Shown here in pieces: positions 17,751 through 26,356 of a DNA stretch of 64,000 nucleotides (positions are counted from its first letter, which is position 1; every line of letters begins with the position of its first letter). The position numbers and the translations under genes were made by a program. This stretch comes from Butyricicoccus_A sp963620595 (GTDB taxonomy: Bacteria; Bacillota; Clostridia; Oscillospirales; Butyricicoccaceae): NCBI GenBank assembly GCA_963620595.1, contig CAVFAY010000014.1, positions 1 to 64,000 on the forward strand, read 5' to 3'. The notes under the pieces were generated by a model that worked only from the letters and a program-made list of their open reading frames with translations, searched no databases and was not told where the DNA came from.

Positions 17751-18861
17751 GTATTACCTCTCGTTTTCTCACGGCATCCCACCAATGCCGAAGTTTTTCT
17801 GACAAGCTGGTATCTTCCTGTGCGGTATCTAGTGCAACAGACTGCGCACAAATCAGTGCGGTCTCATCCAACACAACACCGTTGCATACCAATTGCGCAC
17901 TTCCACAACTGTCTCCTTTCTTCACCGGCGCATACAAAAACTCTGCACAGGACACTTGTATCTCTGTCCGTTCTTCGTCAAATAATTGTGCCGTCAAATC
18001 TTTTTGATACACCACCTGCACCTGCCGTTGTTCTCCCGTCTGCACAGGAATGGTCTGCACGGCTTCTCCTGTCTGTGCAGCGGTCTGCGTGTGTATGGAG
18101 GCAAATGCCGCATCCAGCATATGCATATGATCGTTCCAATCATCCCTGTCATGCAGTGTTACGGCAACAACCGTGCGCCCATTTCGTTTTGCCGCACTGA
18201 CCAAACAGCGTCCCGCTGTCAGAGTATAGCCAGTCTTGACGCCGACAGCGTCCGGATACATGCGCAGCAGCTTATTGTGATTGACCATGGTTCGTGTACC
18301 AGCTGTGTGACTCTTTGTGGCAACAATTTGAGCAAAAATCGAATTTTTCAGTGCAGCTGCTGTCAACTGCGCCAGCTCGTGTGCTGTCGTGTAATGTGTT
18401 TTCCCATCCAACCCGCTGGGATTGTCAAAGTGCGTATTGCTCAACCCCAGCTGCTGTGCTCGTTCGTTCATGCAGCGCACAAATGCTGTTCTTCCGCCAA
18501 GATTTTCTGCAATGCATTCCGCCGCATCATTGCCGGAGCACAGCATCAAACCATACAAGACCTCTTGCAGCGTCAGCTGTTCTCCCTGCTTCAAATACAT
18601 AGACGAACCTTCTATACCCGCACTGGCAGCGGAAACCGTGATAATCTGCTGTAGTTTTCCCGATTCCGCCGCCAATAAGCCCGTCATAATCTTGGTGGTG
18701 CTCGCCATTGGCAGCCGCTGTGTTTCCTGCGCGCCATCCAGTAAGACGCCGGTATCTGCATCCAGCACGGCATATGCCTGCGCGGAATACGCACTTGCTC
18801 GGCTGACACTGAAACACACAGCAAGCAGCAGACAAATCCAGAATTTTGCTTTCACACACAT
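17716..18861 (-). CDS. dacF: D-alanyl-D-alanine carboxypeptidase (PBP5/DacF type)
   Basis: 381 residues with an N-terminal signal peptide (hydrophobic core WICLLLAVCFSVSRA). All three penicillin-binding motifs are present: SxxK at Ser54-Lys57, SGN at 109-111 and KTG at 209-211. The C-terminal PBP5-type beta domain is followed by an amphipathic/basic tail. It removes the terminal D-Ala from peptidoglycan pentapeptides; DacF homologues act on the spore or vegetative wall. Its 3' end overlaps the FMN reductase gene. Confidence 0.95.
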   Translation of the reverse strand: MCVKAKFWICLLLAVCFSVSRASAYSAQAYAVLDADTGVLLDGAQETQRLPMASTTKIMTGLLAAESGKLQQIITVSAASAGIEGSSMYLKQGEQLTLQEVLYGLMLCSGNDAAECIAENLGGRTAFVRCMNERAQQLGLSNTHFDNPSGLDGKTHYTTAHELAQLTAAALKNSIFAQIVATKSHTAGTRTMVNHNKLLRMYPDAVGVKTGYTLTAGRCLVSAAKRNGRTVVAVTLHDRDDWNDHMHMLDAAFASIHTQTAAQTGEAVQTIPVQTGEQRQVQVVYQKDLTAQLFDEERTEIQVSCAEFLYAPVKKGDSCGSAQLVCNGVVLDETALICAQSVALDTAQEDTSLSEKLRHWWDAVRKREVIHENHSRLRTKS

Positions 18862-18910
18862 TCCCCCTCAGATAGTCATTTTACGGAGTCCTGTGTGTTT
18901 TTATGTCTGA

Positions 18911-18940
18911 ACAAAAAGAGGAGCATGCGGCTCCTCTTTC
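18911..18940 (-). terminator. terminator after gerW
   Basis: On the minus strand, AAAGAGGAGC and GCTCCTCTTT form a stem with a 5-base loop, continuing into TTTTTG. It lies just downstream of the gerW stop and separates the scp operon from dacF. It is symmetric enough to work on both strands. Confidence 0.88.
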
Positions 18941-18947
18941 TGTTTGT

Positions 18948-19379
18948 TTATTCTTCTGTCGGAACGACTTCTGTTTCTGTGGCAGCCTCTTCCTTCTTGC
19001 CGCGCTTGCCAAACAAGCTCTGCACGCCGTTAATGGCATCCGGAATCAGCTCAATCAGACGATCCGTGCTGTTATCCGCCGGCATATTGACCGGAAGAAT
19101 CCGCGCACTTCCCTCGCTGACAATGAGAAAGGCAACCGGCTGAATGCTGACACCGGCACCACCGCCGCCGCCAAAGCACAGCGGAGCGTCATCTCCACTG
19201 TTGCGCGATTTAAAATCTGTGCCGCCGGAGCCAAAGCCGAACGTCACCTTAGAAATCGGAATCAGCGTGGTTCCATCATGCGTAACGATGGGATCACCGA
19301 TAATTGTGTTGACATCGACCATAGAACGGATTTTTTCCATTGTCTCCGCCATCAGACCATTTACACCATGTTCTGCCAT
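18948..19379 (-). CDS. gerW: GerW family sporulation protein (YtfJ)
   Basis: 143 residues. It matches YtfJ/GerW: VNTIIGDPIVTHDGTTLIPISKVTFGFGSGG, a glycine-rich central stretch (FGGGGGAGVSIQPVAF) and an acidic tail. In B. subtilis GerW is needed for proper spore germination. It follows the ytfI-like gene, the same order as ytfI-ytfJ in B. subtilis, and closes the scp operon before a terminator. Confidence 0.94.
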   Translation of the reverse strand: MAEHGVNGLMAETMEKIRSMVDVNTIIGDPIVTHDGTTLIPISKVTFGFGSGGTDFKSRNSGDDAPLCFGGGGGAGVSIQPVAFLIVSEGSARILPVNMPADNSTDRLIELIPDAINGVQSLFGKRGKKEEAATETEVVPTEE

Positions 19380-19406
19380 TTAAAATTCCCTCTTTCTTTC
19401 GGATAG

Positions 19407-20096
19407 TTATGATACTTGTTGCTGAGAAGCCGTTTGATTTTGGCTCCATGCTTTTCGTTCTTCTTTCGTCAGGCGCACTGCCTTCCACAGTGCCCACAGC
19501 TCCTTGCGCCGCTTCCACAAAATACCCGGATAGCATCGGAGCTGTGTCATCACAGAAATGTCCAATCCCCATATGGTCTTTTGCGCATCAAAATCTGCAT
19601 CAATGACAATCTTTGTGTCCTTGAGAACATGTGTCTGCTCCAAATACGGGTAGAGATTGCCGACCACAGCGGAACAGGCACCGAGCAGCCTGCCGGTACG
19701 CGCCGCATCCACTGTGTGCAGGATTACTGTCACATGCAGCTTTTCCCACACAACAGCACCTGCCAAGTCATAAATCAGCTCTGCAAGCAATTCCAGCGCG
19801 CGATCTATCGGCAATCGCTTCAAATCAAAGCGCGGCGCGGTGGTTTCCTGCTTGTGTTCTTCGCGTTTTTCTTTCTTTTTTTGCTTCTTGGTCGGCTTTT
19901 TTGTTTTCTTCCGTTTGCCGCCAAGCCGGAATACTTTTTTTATCGGGCCGAATCCCAACCGCATCTTGAGCTGTCCATCCGGCATGTCCCGTTTTATTTC
20001 TATCCGTGCCGGTGCAAACAGGGTAAAGACTGTCAGCGACACGCCAAGAAGTAAGACAACGCACAGGACGATGCCCAGAATGCGGAGTACGATCAT
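19407..20096 (-). CDS. ytfI: DUF2953 domain protein (YtfI-like)
   Basis: 229 residues. One N-terminal membrane segment (VLRILGIVLCVVLLLGVSLTVFTLF), then a Lys-rich region (about residues 58-82), then the DUF2953 domain with a TGRLLGACSAVVGNLYP segment. Its function is unknown. It sits between scpB (4-base overlap) and gerW, and the pairing with gerW supports a sporulation-linked role (inference). Confidence 0.85.
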   Translation of the reverse strand: MIVLRILGIVLCVVLLLGVSLTVFTLFAPARIEIKRDMPDGQLKMRLGFGPIKKVFRLGGKRKKTKKPTKKQKKKEKREEHKQETTAPRFDLKRLPIDRALELLAELIYDLAGAVVWEKLHVTVILHTVDAARTGRLLGACSAVVGNLYPYLEQTHVLKDTKIVIDADFDAQKTIWGLDISVMTQLRCYPGILWKRRKELWALWKAVRLTKEERKAWSQNQTASQQQVS

Positions 20097-20647
20097 GATT
20101 CAGACTCCTCCTGTTCGGACTCGCGTTTTTCTTCTAATTCCCGCAGCTCCGGTAAATCCGGCAGCTCATCCAAAGAAGAAATGGAAAATGCCCGCAAAAA
20201 CGCCGGTGTCGTGCGGTAAATCATCGGTCTGCCCGGCACATCCAGACGGCCGCAGCCCTCTAACAAGCCCTTATCCAATAGATTCAGCACCGTATTGGAG
20301 CTATCCACACCACGCAGCTGTTCAATATAAGCACGGGTAACCGGCTGTCGGTACGCAACAATAGACAATACCTCTAATGCCGCCGCAGACAACGACGGCG
20401 TGCGCCGCACTTCCAGCGCACGGCGAATGGTATCTGCATATTCTGCGCGTGAAACCATCTGATAGCTGTCTTGCAGGCGGATGAGCTGAAAGCCGCGCTT
20501 TTCCGCGTCATAGCTGTCTGACAGCTCCTGCGCCAATTGATGCAGCTGTTCCGTATCAATACCAAGCACCTGCTTGAGTTTTTCTTCATAGACCGGTTCT
20601 CCCGATGCAAATAAAATGCCCTCCAACAGGCAGGACAATTCATTCAT
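20093..20647 (-). CDS. scpB: segregation and condensation protein B
   Basis: 184 residues. Two winged-helix domains typical of ScpB, with LEGILFASGEPV at the start and SAAALEVLSIVAYRQPVTRAYIEQLRGVDS in the second domain. It forms the SMC-ScpA-ScpB condensin. The start overlaps the scpA stop by 4 bases. The acidic Glu-rich C-terminus is normal. Confidence 0.96.
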   Translation of the reverse strand: MNELSCLLEGILFASGEPVYEEKLKQVLGIDTEQLHQLAQELSDSYDAEKRGFQLIRLQDSYQMVSRAEYADTIRRALEVRRTPSLSAAALEVLSIVAYRQPVTRAYIEQLRGVDSSNTVLNLLDKGLLEGCGRLDVPGRPMIYRTTPAFLRAFSISSLDELPDLPELRELEEKRESEQEESES

Positions 20648-21414
20648 GAGATGCGTTCCTCCTGAATTTCTGTATTTGCTTCTTCCCGCTCCTTATCGGC
20701 AAACAGCGTCAGCGTAGGATTTTCTTCCTCGCCGTCAATCTGAATTCGATGTGTCTTTGACAGCTCCAGCACGGCGAGAAAGGTCGCAACAATTTCCGAA
20801 CGATTGTGCAGGCCGCGAAACAAGCCCTGAAAATGCAGCTGTTTCTTTTTGCGAAATCGCAGCAAAATCGCTGTGATGCGCGTATGTACAGGCACGGTCT
20901 CATGTCCGACAATGCCGGAAAACGCACTGACCGGCGGCGGCATTTTTTTGCCAATGCGCAACAGCATCCTCTGTGCAGCCTCCGATAGCTTTTCTGGCGG
21001 CAACACGCCCTCAAACGTCTTTTTTCGTTCCAGCGGCTCTGGCGGGCGCGTCAAAATATCGCGTCCTGCATCACTGTGCCGCTTAAAATATGGCTGTACC
21101 TCACGAATGCGCTGATATTCCAGCAGTTGTTCTACCAGCATCGCACGCGGGTCTTCTTCCTCATCCTCTTCGTTCTTTTCCTTCGGCAGCAGCATCCGCG
21201 ATTTGATGAGCATGAGCTGTGCCGCCATAGCGATAAAATCTCCGGCGACTTCCATGTCTGTCGACTGGGCTTCGCGCAGGATTTCCATATACTGTTCGAG
21301 AATCAGCGAAATAGGGATATCATAAATATTGACTTTGTTCTTTGCAATCAAATGCAAGAGCAAATCCAACGGTCCGTCAAAGGCGGACAGATGAAAGGTG
21401 ATTTTTTCCGTCAT
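20644..21414 (-). CDS. scpA: segregation and condensation protein A
   Basis: 256 residues. Kleisin subunit of the SMC condensin. It starts with the family signature FDGPLDLLLHLIAKNKVNIYDIPI and ends with a winged-helix VATFLAVLELSK segment that contacts the SMC head. It follows the M50 protease gene directly (ATG right after the stop) and overlaps scpB by 4 bases. Confidence 0.97.
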   Translation of the reverse strand: MTEKITFHLSAFDGPLDLLLHLIAKNKVNIYDIPISLILEQYMEILREAQSTDMEVAGDFIAMAAQLMLIKSRMLLPKEKNEEDEEEDPRAMLVEQLLEYQRIREVQPYFKRHSDAGRDILTRPPEPLERKKTFEGVLPPEKLSEAAQRMLLRIGKKMPPPVSAFSGIVGHETVPVHTRITAILLRFRKKKQLHFQGLFRGLHNRSEIVATFLAVLELSKTHRIQIDGEEENPTLTLFADKEREEANTEIQEERIS

Positions 21415-22050
21415 TTAAAACACCAGCAAAACAATCGCGCTGAGCGCGTGATAAATCAAATTGACAAAGAAATTGATCGGTCTGTCCAACACGCCGACAA
21501 ACAGCAAAACCAGCAGAATAAACTGGATATACTGCTCATACTGCGCGAATTTGTACTCATATTTTGCCGGAAGAAAGGCCAGCAAAATCTTGGATCCATC
21601 CAGCGGCGGCACCGGAATCAGATTGAATACCCCCAGACCGATGCTCATCACGGCTGTCATGTACAGCATCAGCGCAATGGCAGTTAAAATTGGCGAGCTG
21701 GTCAATCGCAATGGATAATACAAAAACAGTGCAATGAGAGCCAACACAAAATTAGACATCGGACCGGCAAGCGATACCAGTGCGATACCGACGCGGCGAT
21801 TTTTAAAATAGCTCGGATTGATCGGTACCGGCTTCGCCCATCCGACATGAAACAGCAGCATACACAGCGTACCAATCGGATCAAGATGATGCAGCGGATC
21901 AAACGTCAGCCGTCCCGCCTTTTTTGCCGTCGGATCCCCCAGCGCATATGCCGCGAAACCGTGACAAGCCTCATGTACGCTCAGGCAAATCAACAGAGCC
22001 GGAATGCTGACCAAAATTTGAATCAGCGAACTGTGCAAAAAACTTGACAT
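21415..22050 (-). CDS. site-2 protease family (M50) membrane protease
   Basis: 211 residues, mostly hydrophobic, with about five membrane segments. Zinc motif HEACH at residues 26-30 and the second-metal motif NLIPVPPLDGSK near residue 145 define a compact Rip-like M50 protease without a PDZ domain. Such proteins cleave membrane-embedded substrates; the target is unknown. It is the first gene of the run M50-scpA-scpB-ytfI-gerW, an order common in Clostridia. Confidence 0.93.
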   Translation of the reverse strand: MSSFLHSSLIQILVSIPALLICLSVHEACHGFAAYALGDPTAKKAGRLTFDPLHHLDPIGTLCMLLFHVGWAKPVPINPSYFKNRRVGIALVSLAGPMSNFVLALIALFLYYPLRLTSSPILTAIALMLYMTAVMSIGLGVFNLIPVPPLDGSKILLAFLPAKYEYKFAQYEQYIQFILLVLLFVGVLDRPINFFVNLIYHALSAIVLLVF

Positions 22051-22084
22051 ATCATACTCCTACAATCATTCAATGTTAGATTAT

Positions 22085-22113
22085 AGTATAGCTGGAAAAC
22101 CTATAAATTTCAA
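22085..22113 (-). promoter_or_regulatory. promoter of the M50-scpA-scpB-ytfI-gerW operon
   Basis: On the minus strand, TTGAAA (22108-22113), a 17-base spacer and TATACT (22085-22090), about 35 bases before the M50 protease start. Confidence 0.7.
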
Positions 22114-22152
22114 GCAACTGCGCGGATTTTACAAACTGGACACAGGGAAAAG

Positions 22153-22192
22153 AAAAAGGCGGAGTGTATCACACCACGCCCTTTCCTTTGAT
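22153..22192 (-). terminator. terminator after the HIT gene
   Basis: On the minus strand, AAAGGGCGTGGTGT pairs with ACACTCCGCCTTT (one mismatch/bulge), followed by TTTTTCTTTT. It lies about 20 bases after the HIT stop codon. Confidence 0.8.
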
Positions 22193-22212
22193 AAGGTTAT
22201 AACTAAACTTAA

Positions 22213-22647
22213 TTAGTCCTTTACAATATTCAGTTCTGCCTTGAGCTGTGCCATCATCTCAGCGTACTCAGCCTCGGTCAGATGTACCGGATTCGGATTG
22301 GTGATTTCAAATCCGCCGCCGAACTCAAAACCGCCTTCATACTTCGGTACGATGTGGAAATGCAGGTGCGGCAGTTTGTCACCGAATGCGCCCAGATTGA
22401 TCTTGGTGCAGCCCCACAGCTTCTTTACTGCGCCTGCAACATCTGCGACATCATCCATAAATGCATGACGCTGCTCCGGTGTCAGATCGGAAAGCTCGGA
22501 CAGATGCTCGTCTACAGCGACAACGCAACGACCCTTGTGTGCCTGATCCTTGAACAGATACAGTACACCCTCTCTCATCTTGCCAACGCGGAACATAATT
22601 GCCTTGCGGTTTTCGTTATCCGGATCACAGTAAAAACAACTTGCCAT
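22213..22647 (-). CDS. HIT family nucleotide-binding hydrolase
   Basis: 144 residues. The histidine triad is HLHFHIVPK near residues 100-108. An N-terminal FYCDPDNENR and the RCVVAVDEH segment are as in Hint/Fhit-like hydrolases that act on nucleoside phosphoramidates or dinucleoside polyphosphates. The ATG at 22647 is preferred because AGGAG lies 9 bases upstream; an in-frame ATG 24 bases earlier has no such site. The gene is monocistronic. Confidence 0.93.
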   Translation of the reverse strand: MASCFYCDPDNENRKAIMFRVGKMREGVLYLFKDQAHKGRCVVAVDEHLSELSDLTPEQRHAFMDDVADVAGAVKKLWGCTKINLGAFGDKLPHLHFHIVPKYEGGFEFGGGFEITNPNPVHLTEAEYAEMMAQLKAELNIVKD

Positions 22648-22743
22648 TGGAATCGTCTCCTTTTCATTCACAGATCTCTCGTCCTCGCGGACATTGTTTC
22701 CTGTTGTTAGTATACAGCAAATTAGGCAAGATTTCCATAGTTT

Positions 22744-23853
22744 TTAACCAAAAGTTACATAGAAATTTGTCTCCCACGCCGGAACATACGGGTGATGCCG
22801 CATTCCCAGCCGAACATCTGCGCACATATCATGCAGCAGCAGCGGCAACTCGTACAAGTCCTCGCTTCTGTGATATGCAGACAGCGAAATACGCGGGCGA
22901 TATTGCTGAATTGTCTGCCGCGCACCCTCCAGCGCCATGCGTTCCGCGCCTTCGACATCTAATTTGAGCAGCGTGCACGGCGCACCGTTTAAGACATGAT
23001 CGACGGATTCTACCGGAATCATAACCGTATGCTTGTCATGCGATACCTCATTCATGACCGGTGTCAGCGCAGAATTGCGCCCTGCCTTGCCGCCAAACAA
23101 CATGTCCCCCGGCTCACTCCATGCGCCGGCATTGACGATGTGAATATGCTCCAGCTGCGCTTGCTCGACATATTTTTTCAGCTTTTTAAAGGTCTTTTTG
23201 TCCGGCTCCAGTGCGGTAATCGAATCATATTTTCCATCGGTATACGACAGCAGTTCCCGAATAGTATCGCCGTTATATGCACCGAGATCGACAAAATGCT
23301 CGTGCTGTGTCGGCTTGAGATACGTCTCAAACACGCTCTCCCGACTGTCTGTGTAATCGCGCAGCCAATGCAGCTTGCCGCTCAGCTTGAAATTCACCGT
23401 CGCTGCAAATACTTCGCGGGAACGGTCATCTGCCAGCAGAGCATACGCCTGTTCCAGTTCTTCACTGTGCTTTTGAGCAAACGCCAAATCAAACAGTTCT
23501 CCCTCTGCCACCGGCACATCCGGTGCATATGTCGTGTGTGTTCGATCCAAATCATCAAAGAGCGCCAGCACTTCCGGTCTGCTCGATGCAAAGGCAATCA
23601 CTGCGACAAAATCTCCCAGTTCTTTTTCGAGATCCGAGCGCTTTTTCACGACAAATCCGGCAAAGCTATGTCCGCGCACAAATTCATCCGAGGCAAAAAT
23701 ACCGGCAATCGGAATGTTTTTCTGTTCGCAAACGCGCAAAATTTTTTCCGCGCCGTCACCCATGCCATACAGGCAAATCGGCCGCGTTTCCTGCTGTAAT
23801 ACCGTCCACACATCGCGTGTTTCCGTCACAAAAGACGGCAGTCTATCACTCAT
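22744..23853 (-). CDS. FkbM family methyltransferase with N-terminal Rossmann-like domain
   Basis: About 369 residues. N-terminal part (residues 20-110) has PICLYGMGDGAEKIL and FASDEFVRG, a nucleotide-binding-like fold often found with FkbM domains of surface glycan clusters. The C-terminal FkbM methyltransferase domain has HFVDLGAYNGDTIRE (motif I) and KLDVEGAERMALEGA. The likely substrate is a sugar or small molecule. I chose ATG 23853 because it overlaps the upstream stop as ATGA with GGAAG before it; an upstream ATG at 23880 is possible. No glycan cluster adjoins. Confidence 0.85.
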   Translation of the reverse strand: MSDRLPSFVTETRDVWTVLQQETRPICLYGMGDGAEKILRVCEQKNIPIAGIFASDEFVRGHSFAGFVVKKRSDLEKELGDFVAVIAFASSRPEVLALFDDLDRTHTTYAPDVPVAEGELFDLAFAQKHSEELEQAYALLADDRSREVFAATVNFKLSGKLHWLRDYTDSRESVFETYLKPTQHEHFVDLGAYNGDTIRELLSYTDGKYDSITALEPDKKTFKKLKKYVEQAQLEHIHIVNAGAWSEPGDMLFGGKAGRNSALTPVMNEVSHDKHTVMIPVESVDHVLNGAPCTLLKLDVEGAERMALEGARQTIQQYRPRISLSAYHRSEDLYELPLLLHDMCADVRLGMRHHPYVPAWETNFYVTFG

Positions 23854-24188
23854 TCCCATGTCTTCCACACATCCGGACAAAAGCCAACAGTCGCCTGTTT
23901 GCCATTGCGCACAATCGGTGTCTTGAGCAGTTTCGGGTTATCCAGCAGCTTTTCCACCTTAGCTTCATCAGAAGCAAGATATGGCAGCATAGCAGCATCG
24001 GGATCCTTCGCCTTCGGGTCAATCATCGCTTCCAGACCCACCGCGCGGCACACAGAGGTAAACTCGCCCTTGCTCATGCCGTAACGCACGAGATCTACCA
24101 TTTGGTACTTTATCCGGCGCTCCTTGAAGTATCGCTCGGCTTTTTTTGTGTCAAAGCACTTGCTTTTGCCAAATATCTGAATATTCAT
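23850..24188 (-). CDS. Spx/ArsC-like thioredoxin-fold protein
   Basis: 112 residues of the ArsC/Spx/MgsR family. It starts NIQIFGKSKCFDTKKAERYFKERRI, with one cysteine (Cys10) where Spx has CxxC and ArsC has CxxS/T, so it is closer to the YffB/ArsC-like group. RNGKQATVGF lies near the end. It may be a reductase or an RNA-polymerase-binding regulator; sequence alone cannot choose. It overlaps the FkbM gene by 4 bases. Confidence 0.85.
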   Translation of the reverse strand: MNIQIFGKSKCFDTKKAERYFKERRIKYQMVDLVRYGMSKGEFTSVCRAVGLEAMIDPKAKDPDAAMLPYLASDEAKVEKLLDNPKLLKTPIVRNGKQATVGFCPDVWKTWE

Positions 24189-24356
24189 TGGAATCTCCTT
24201 TTTCTGTAATTTTTCTTATCTTATCACAGCTTTCCGCAAAAAACAACGCACATTTCGCGAATGCAGGACGGGTAAATTGTCCGTGAATCAAAGACAATTG
24301 TTTAACTTGATATACAAAAGCCAGTTTCATTTTCCGTATTTTATGTATCCTGTCCA

Positions 24357-24384
24357 TTGTTTTTCTGTCTTTTTGTGATATACT
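24357..24384 (+). promoter_or_regulatory. promoter of the predicted small RNA upstream of prfC
   Basis: TTGTTT (24357-24362), a 16-base spacer and TATACT (24379-24384), with an extended TG one base before the -10. A start near 24391 would begin the structured transcript described next. Confidence 0.65.
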
Positions 24385-24390
24385 ATAGTC

Positions 24391-24553
24391 AAGCTCAAGG
24401 GAGCGGAAACAACACAGCTTCCATCCCAAAAGCAATTAGGTTTATAGCCTGCCACCGCACAGTTTTCCCATTCTGTGCTTTCATATATCTCTCTCTTTAC
24501 TGTATGGCGCGTCGAATTCCTACCAATCGACGCGCCACTTTTCTGCTCTTTTT
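24391..24553 (+). ncRNA. predicted small RNA, about 160 nt, unknown family
   Basis: A free-standing transcription unit with no convincing reading frame. It has an extended -10 promoter, then three hairpins. HP1 at 24399-24427 is GGGA..GGAA paired with TTCC.TCCC. HP2 is GCACAG/CTGTGC at 24457-24478. A perfect 11-base terminator stem lies at 24505-24537, followed by a pyrimidine tail of 16 bases. prfC has its own promoter downstream, so this is not simply its leader. I do not recognise the family; it has none of the conserved SRP, tmRNA or RNase P sequences. Confidence 0.5.
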
Positions 24554-24567
24554 CAGCAAACGAGTGA

Positions 24568-24596
24568 TTGTTTTCCGCTTCAACCTGTGATAAAAT
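24568..24596 (+). promoter_or_regulatory. promoter of prfC
   Basis: TTGTTT (24568-24573), 17 bases and TAAAAT (24591-24596), lying between the small-RNA terminator and the prfC ribosome-binding site. It gives a leader of about 65 bases. Confidence 0.65.
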
Positions 24597-24669
24597 ATAT
24601 AGTGTATGCGCCTGCATATTGTCCGGCGCTTTTTTTATACGAACAATTGCTGATCGGAGGTTTTTTCTT

Positions 24670-26268
24670 TTGTCAGATTTAAAATCAGAAATTGCAAAGC
24701 GCCGAACATTCGCGATCATTTCGCATCCGGATGCCGGCAAAACGACCATTACAGAGAAATTCCTGCTGTACGGCGGAGCTATTCAGCTGGCCGGCACCGT
24801 TAAGGGCAAGAAGAACACCCGCCATGCCGTTTCCGACTGGATGGAAATCGAGAAGCAGCGCGGTATCTCAGTAACGTCTTCTGTGCTCCAGTTTGAATAC
24901 GGCGGACACTGCATCAACATTCTGGATACCCCGGGACATCAGGACTTCTCGGAGGATACCTACCGCACTCTGATGGCAGCGGATTCCGCAATCATGGTCA
25001 TTGATGCATCCAAGGGTGTCGAGGCACAGACCCGCAAGCTGTTTAAGGTTTGTTCCATGCGCGGTATTCCGATTTTTACCTTTATCAACAAGATGGACTT
25101 GGAATCCCGCGACCCATATGATCTGCTCGATGAGCTGGAAAAGGAGCTGGGCATTGACACCTATGCTGTCAACTGGCCGATTGGCTGCGGTAAGGAATTT
25201 AAGGGTGTCTATGACCGCCAGAAGAACCATGTTATGGCATTTGAGGCAGCTTCTGTCACAGGTACCAAGGAAGCAAAAATCAAAATTTACGAGCCGGACG
25301 ATCCGGAACTCGAGCCAATGGTTGGCGAACGCCTGTGGGAAACCCTACAGGATGATATTGAGTTACTCGGCGGCGCGGGAGAAGAATTTGATATTGACCG
25401 CGTACACGCAGGCACGCTGTCTCCGGTATTCTTTGGTTCCGCTCTGACCAACTTCGGCGTTGAGCCGTTCCTGCAGTACTTTTTGGAAATGACACCGCCG
25501 CCGACGGCACGTGTCTCCAAGGGCGAAGTCATCAACCCATTTGACGAGCACTTCTCGGCATTTGTATTCAAGATTCAGGCAAACATGAACAAAGCACACC
25601 GCGACCGCGTTGCCTTTATGCGTATTTGCTCCGGCAAATTTGAAAAGGGCATGGATGTCTATCATGTACAGGCTGGCAAGAAAATACAGCTGGCGCAGCC
25701 GCAGCAGATTATGGCACAGGATCGCGCCATCATTGACGAGGCATACGCCGGCGACATCATCGGCGTCTTTGATCCGGGCATCTTCTCGATTGGCGACACA
25801 GTATGCACCCCTGGCTTTGACTGCAAGTATTCCGGTATTCCGACGTTTGCTCCGGAAGTATTCTGCCGCATTCGTCAGAAGGACACCATGAAGCGCAAGC
25901 AGTTTATCAAGGGTATGGAACAGATCGCGCAGGAAGGTGCCATTCAGATCTTCCAGGAGCCGCACACCGGTATGGAAGAAGTCATTGTCGGCGTTGTCGG
26001 CGTCCTGCAGTTGGAAGTCTTGGAGTATCGTCTCAAGAACGAATACCGCGTGGACATCATCATGGAAAACCTGCCATATCAGTACCTGCGCTGGATTGAA
26101 AACGAAGATTTCCAGCCGGACGAGCTGAAAATCACCTCGGATTCCAAGGTAGTACAGGACTATCGCGGCCGGTACCTGCTGCTGTTTACCAGCATGTGGA
26201 ATCTGAACTGGGCGCTGGACAAGAACGAAGGTCTCCAGCTTGCCGAATTCGGTCGTGCCGAAGACTAA
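24670..26268 (+). CDS. prfC: peptide chain release factor 3
   Basis: 532 residues from a TTG start at 24670, which has GGAGG 9 bases before it and gives the family length and N-terminus (SDLKSEIAKRRTFAIISHPDAGKTT). GTPase motifs: P-loop near residues 18-26, DTPGHQDF, and NKMDL. An EF-Tu domain 2 and the RF3-specific C-terminal domain (LQYRLK-like VLEYRLKNEYRVD) follow. RF3 recycles RF1/RF2 after peptide release. The frame is open 34 codons further upstream, but that has no ribosome-binding site and would overlap the promoter. Confidence 0.96.
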   Translation: MSDLKSEIAKRRTFAIISHPDAGKTTITEKFLLYGGAIQLAGTVKGKKNTRHAVSDWMEIEKQRGISVTSSVLQFEYGGHCINILDTPGHQDFSEDTYRTLMAADSAIMVIDASKGVEAQTRKLFKVCSMRGIPIFTFINKMDLESRDPYDLLDELEKELGIDTYAVNWPIGCGKEFKGVYDRQKNHVMAFEAASVTGTKEAKIKIYEPDDPELEPMVGERLWETLQDDIELLGGAGEEFDIDRVHAGTLSPVFFGSALTNFGVEPFLQYFLEMTPPPTARVSKGEVINPFDEHFSAFVFKIQANMNKAHRDRVAFMRICSGKFEKGMDVYHVQAGKKIQLAQPQQIMAQDRAIIDEAYAGDIIGVFDPGIFSIGDTVCTPGFDCKYSGIPTFAPEVFCRIRQKDTMKRKQFIKGMEQIAQEGAIQIFQEPHTGMEEVIVGVVGVLQLEVLEYRLKNEYRVDIIMENLPYQYLRWIENEDFQPDELKITSDSKVVQDYRGRYLLLFTSMWNLNWALDKNEGLQLAEFGRAED

Positions 26269-26287
26269 ACTCTAAGTTAGATAGAAC

Positions 26288-26325
26288 AAAAGACGGACTG
26301 CCAACCATGCAGCCCGTCTTTTTCT
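26288..26325 (+). terminator. terminator after prfC, probably bidirectional
   Basis: AAAGACGGACTGC pairs with GCAGCCCGTCTTT (one mismatch) around a 7-base loop, with T residues following on the plus strand and A residues preceding. It may also serve bioY on the minus strand. Confidence 0.87.
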
Positions 26326-26356
26326 GTGCCAAAATCAATAAAATGGATTTGCTTTC

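Noticed and set aside
24504..24590. Short ORF inside the predicted small RNA near prfC
   Set aside because: It reads across the terminator stem, has no ribosome-binding site and encodes a basic low-complexity peptide.
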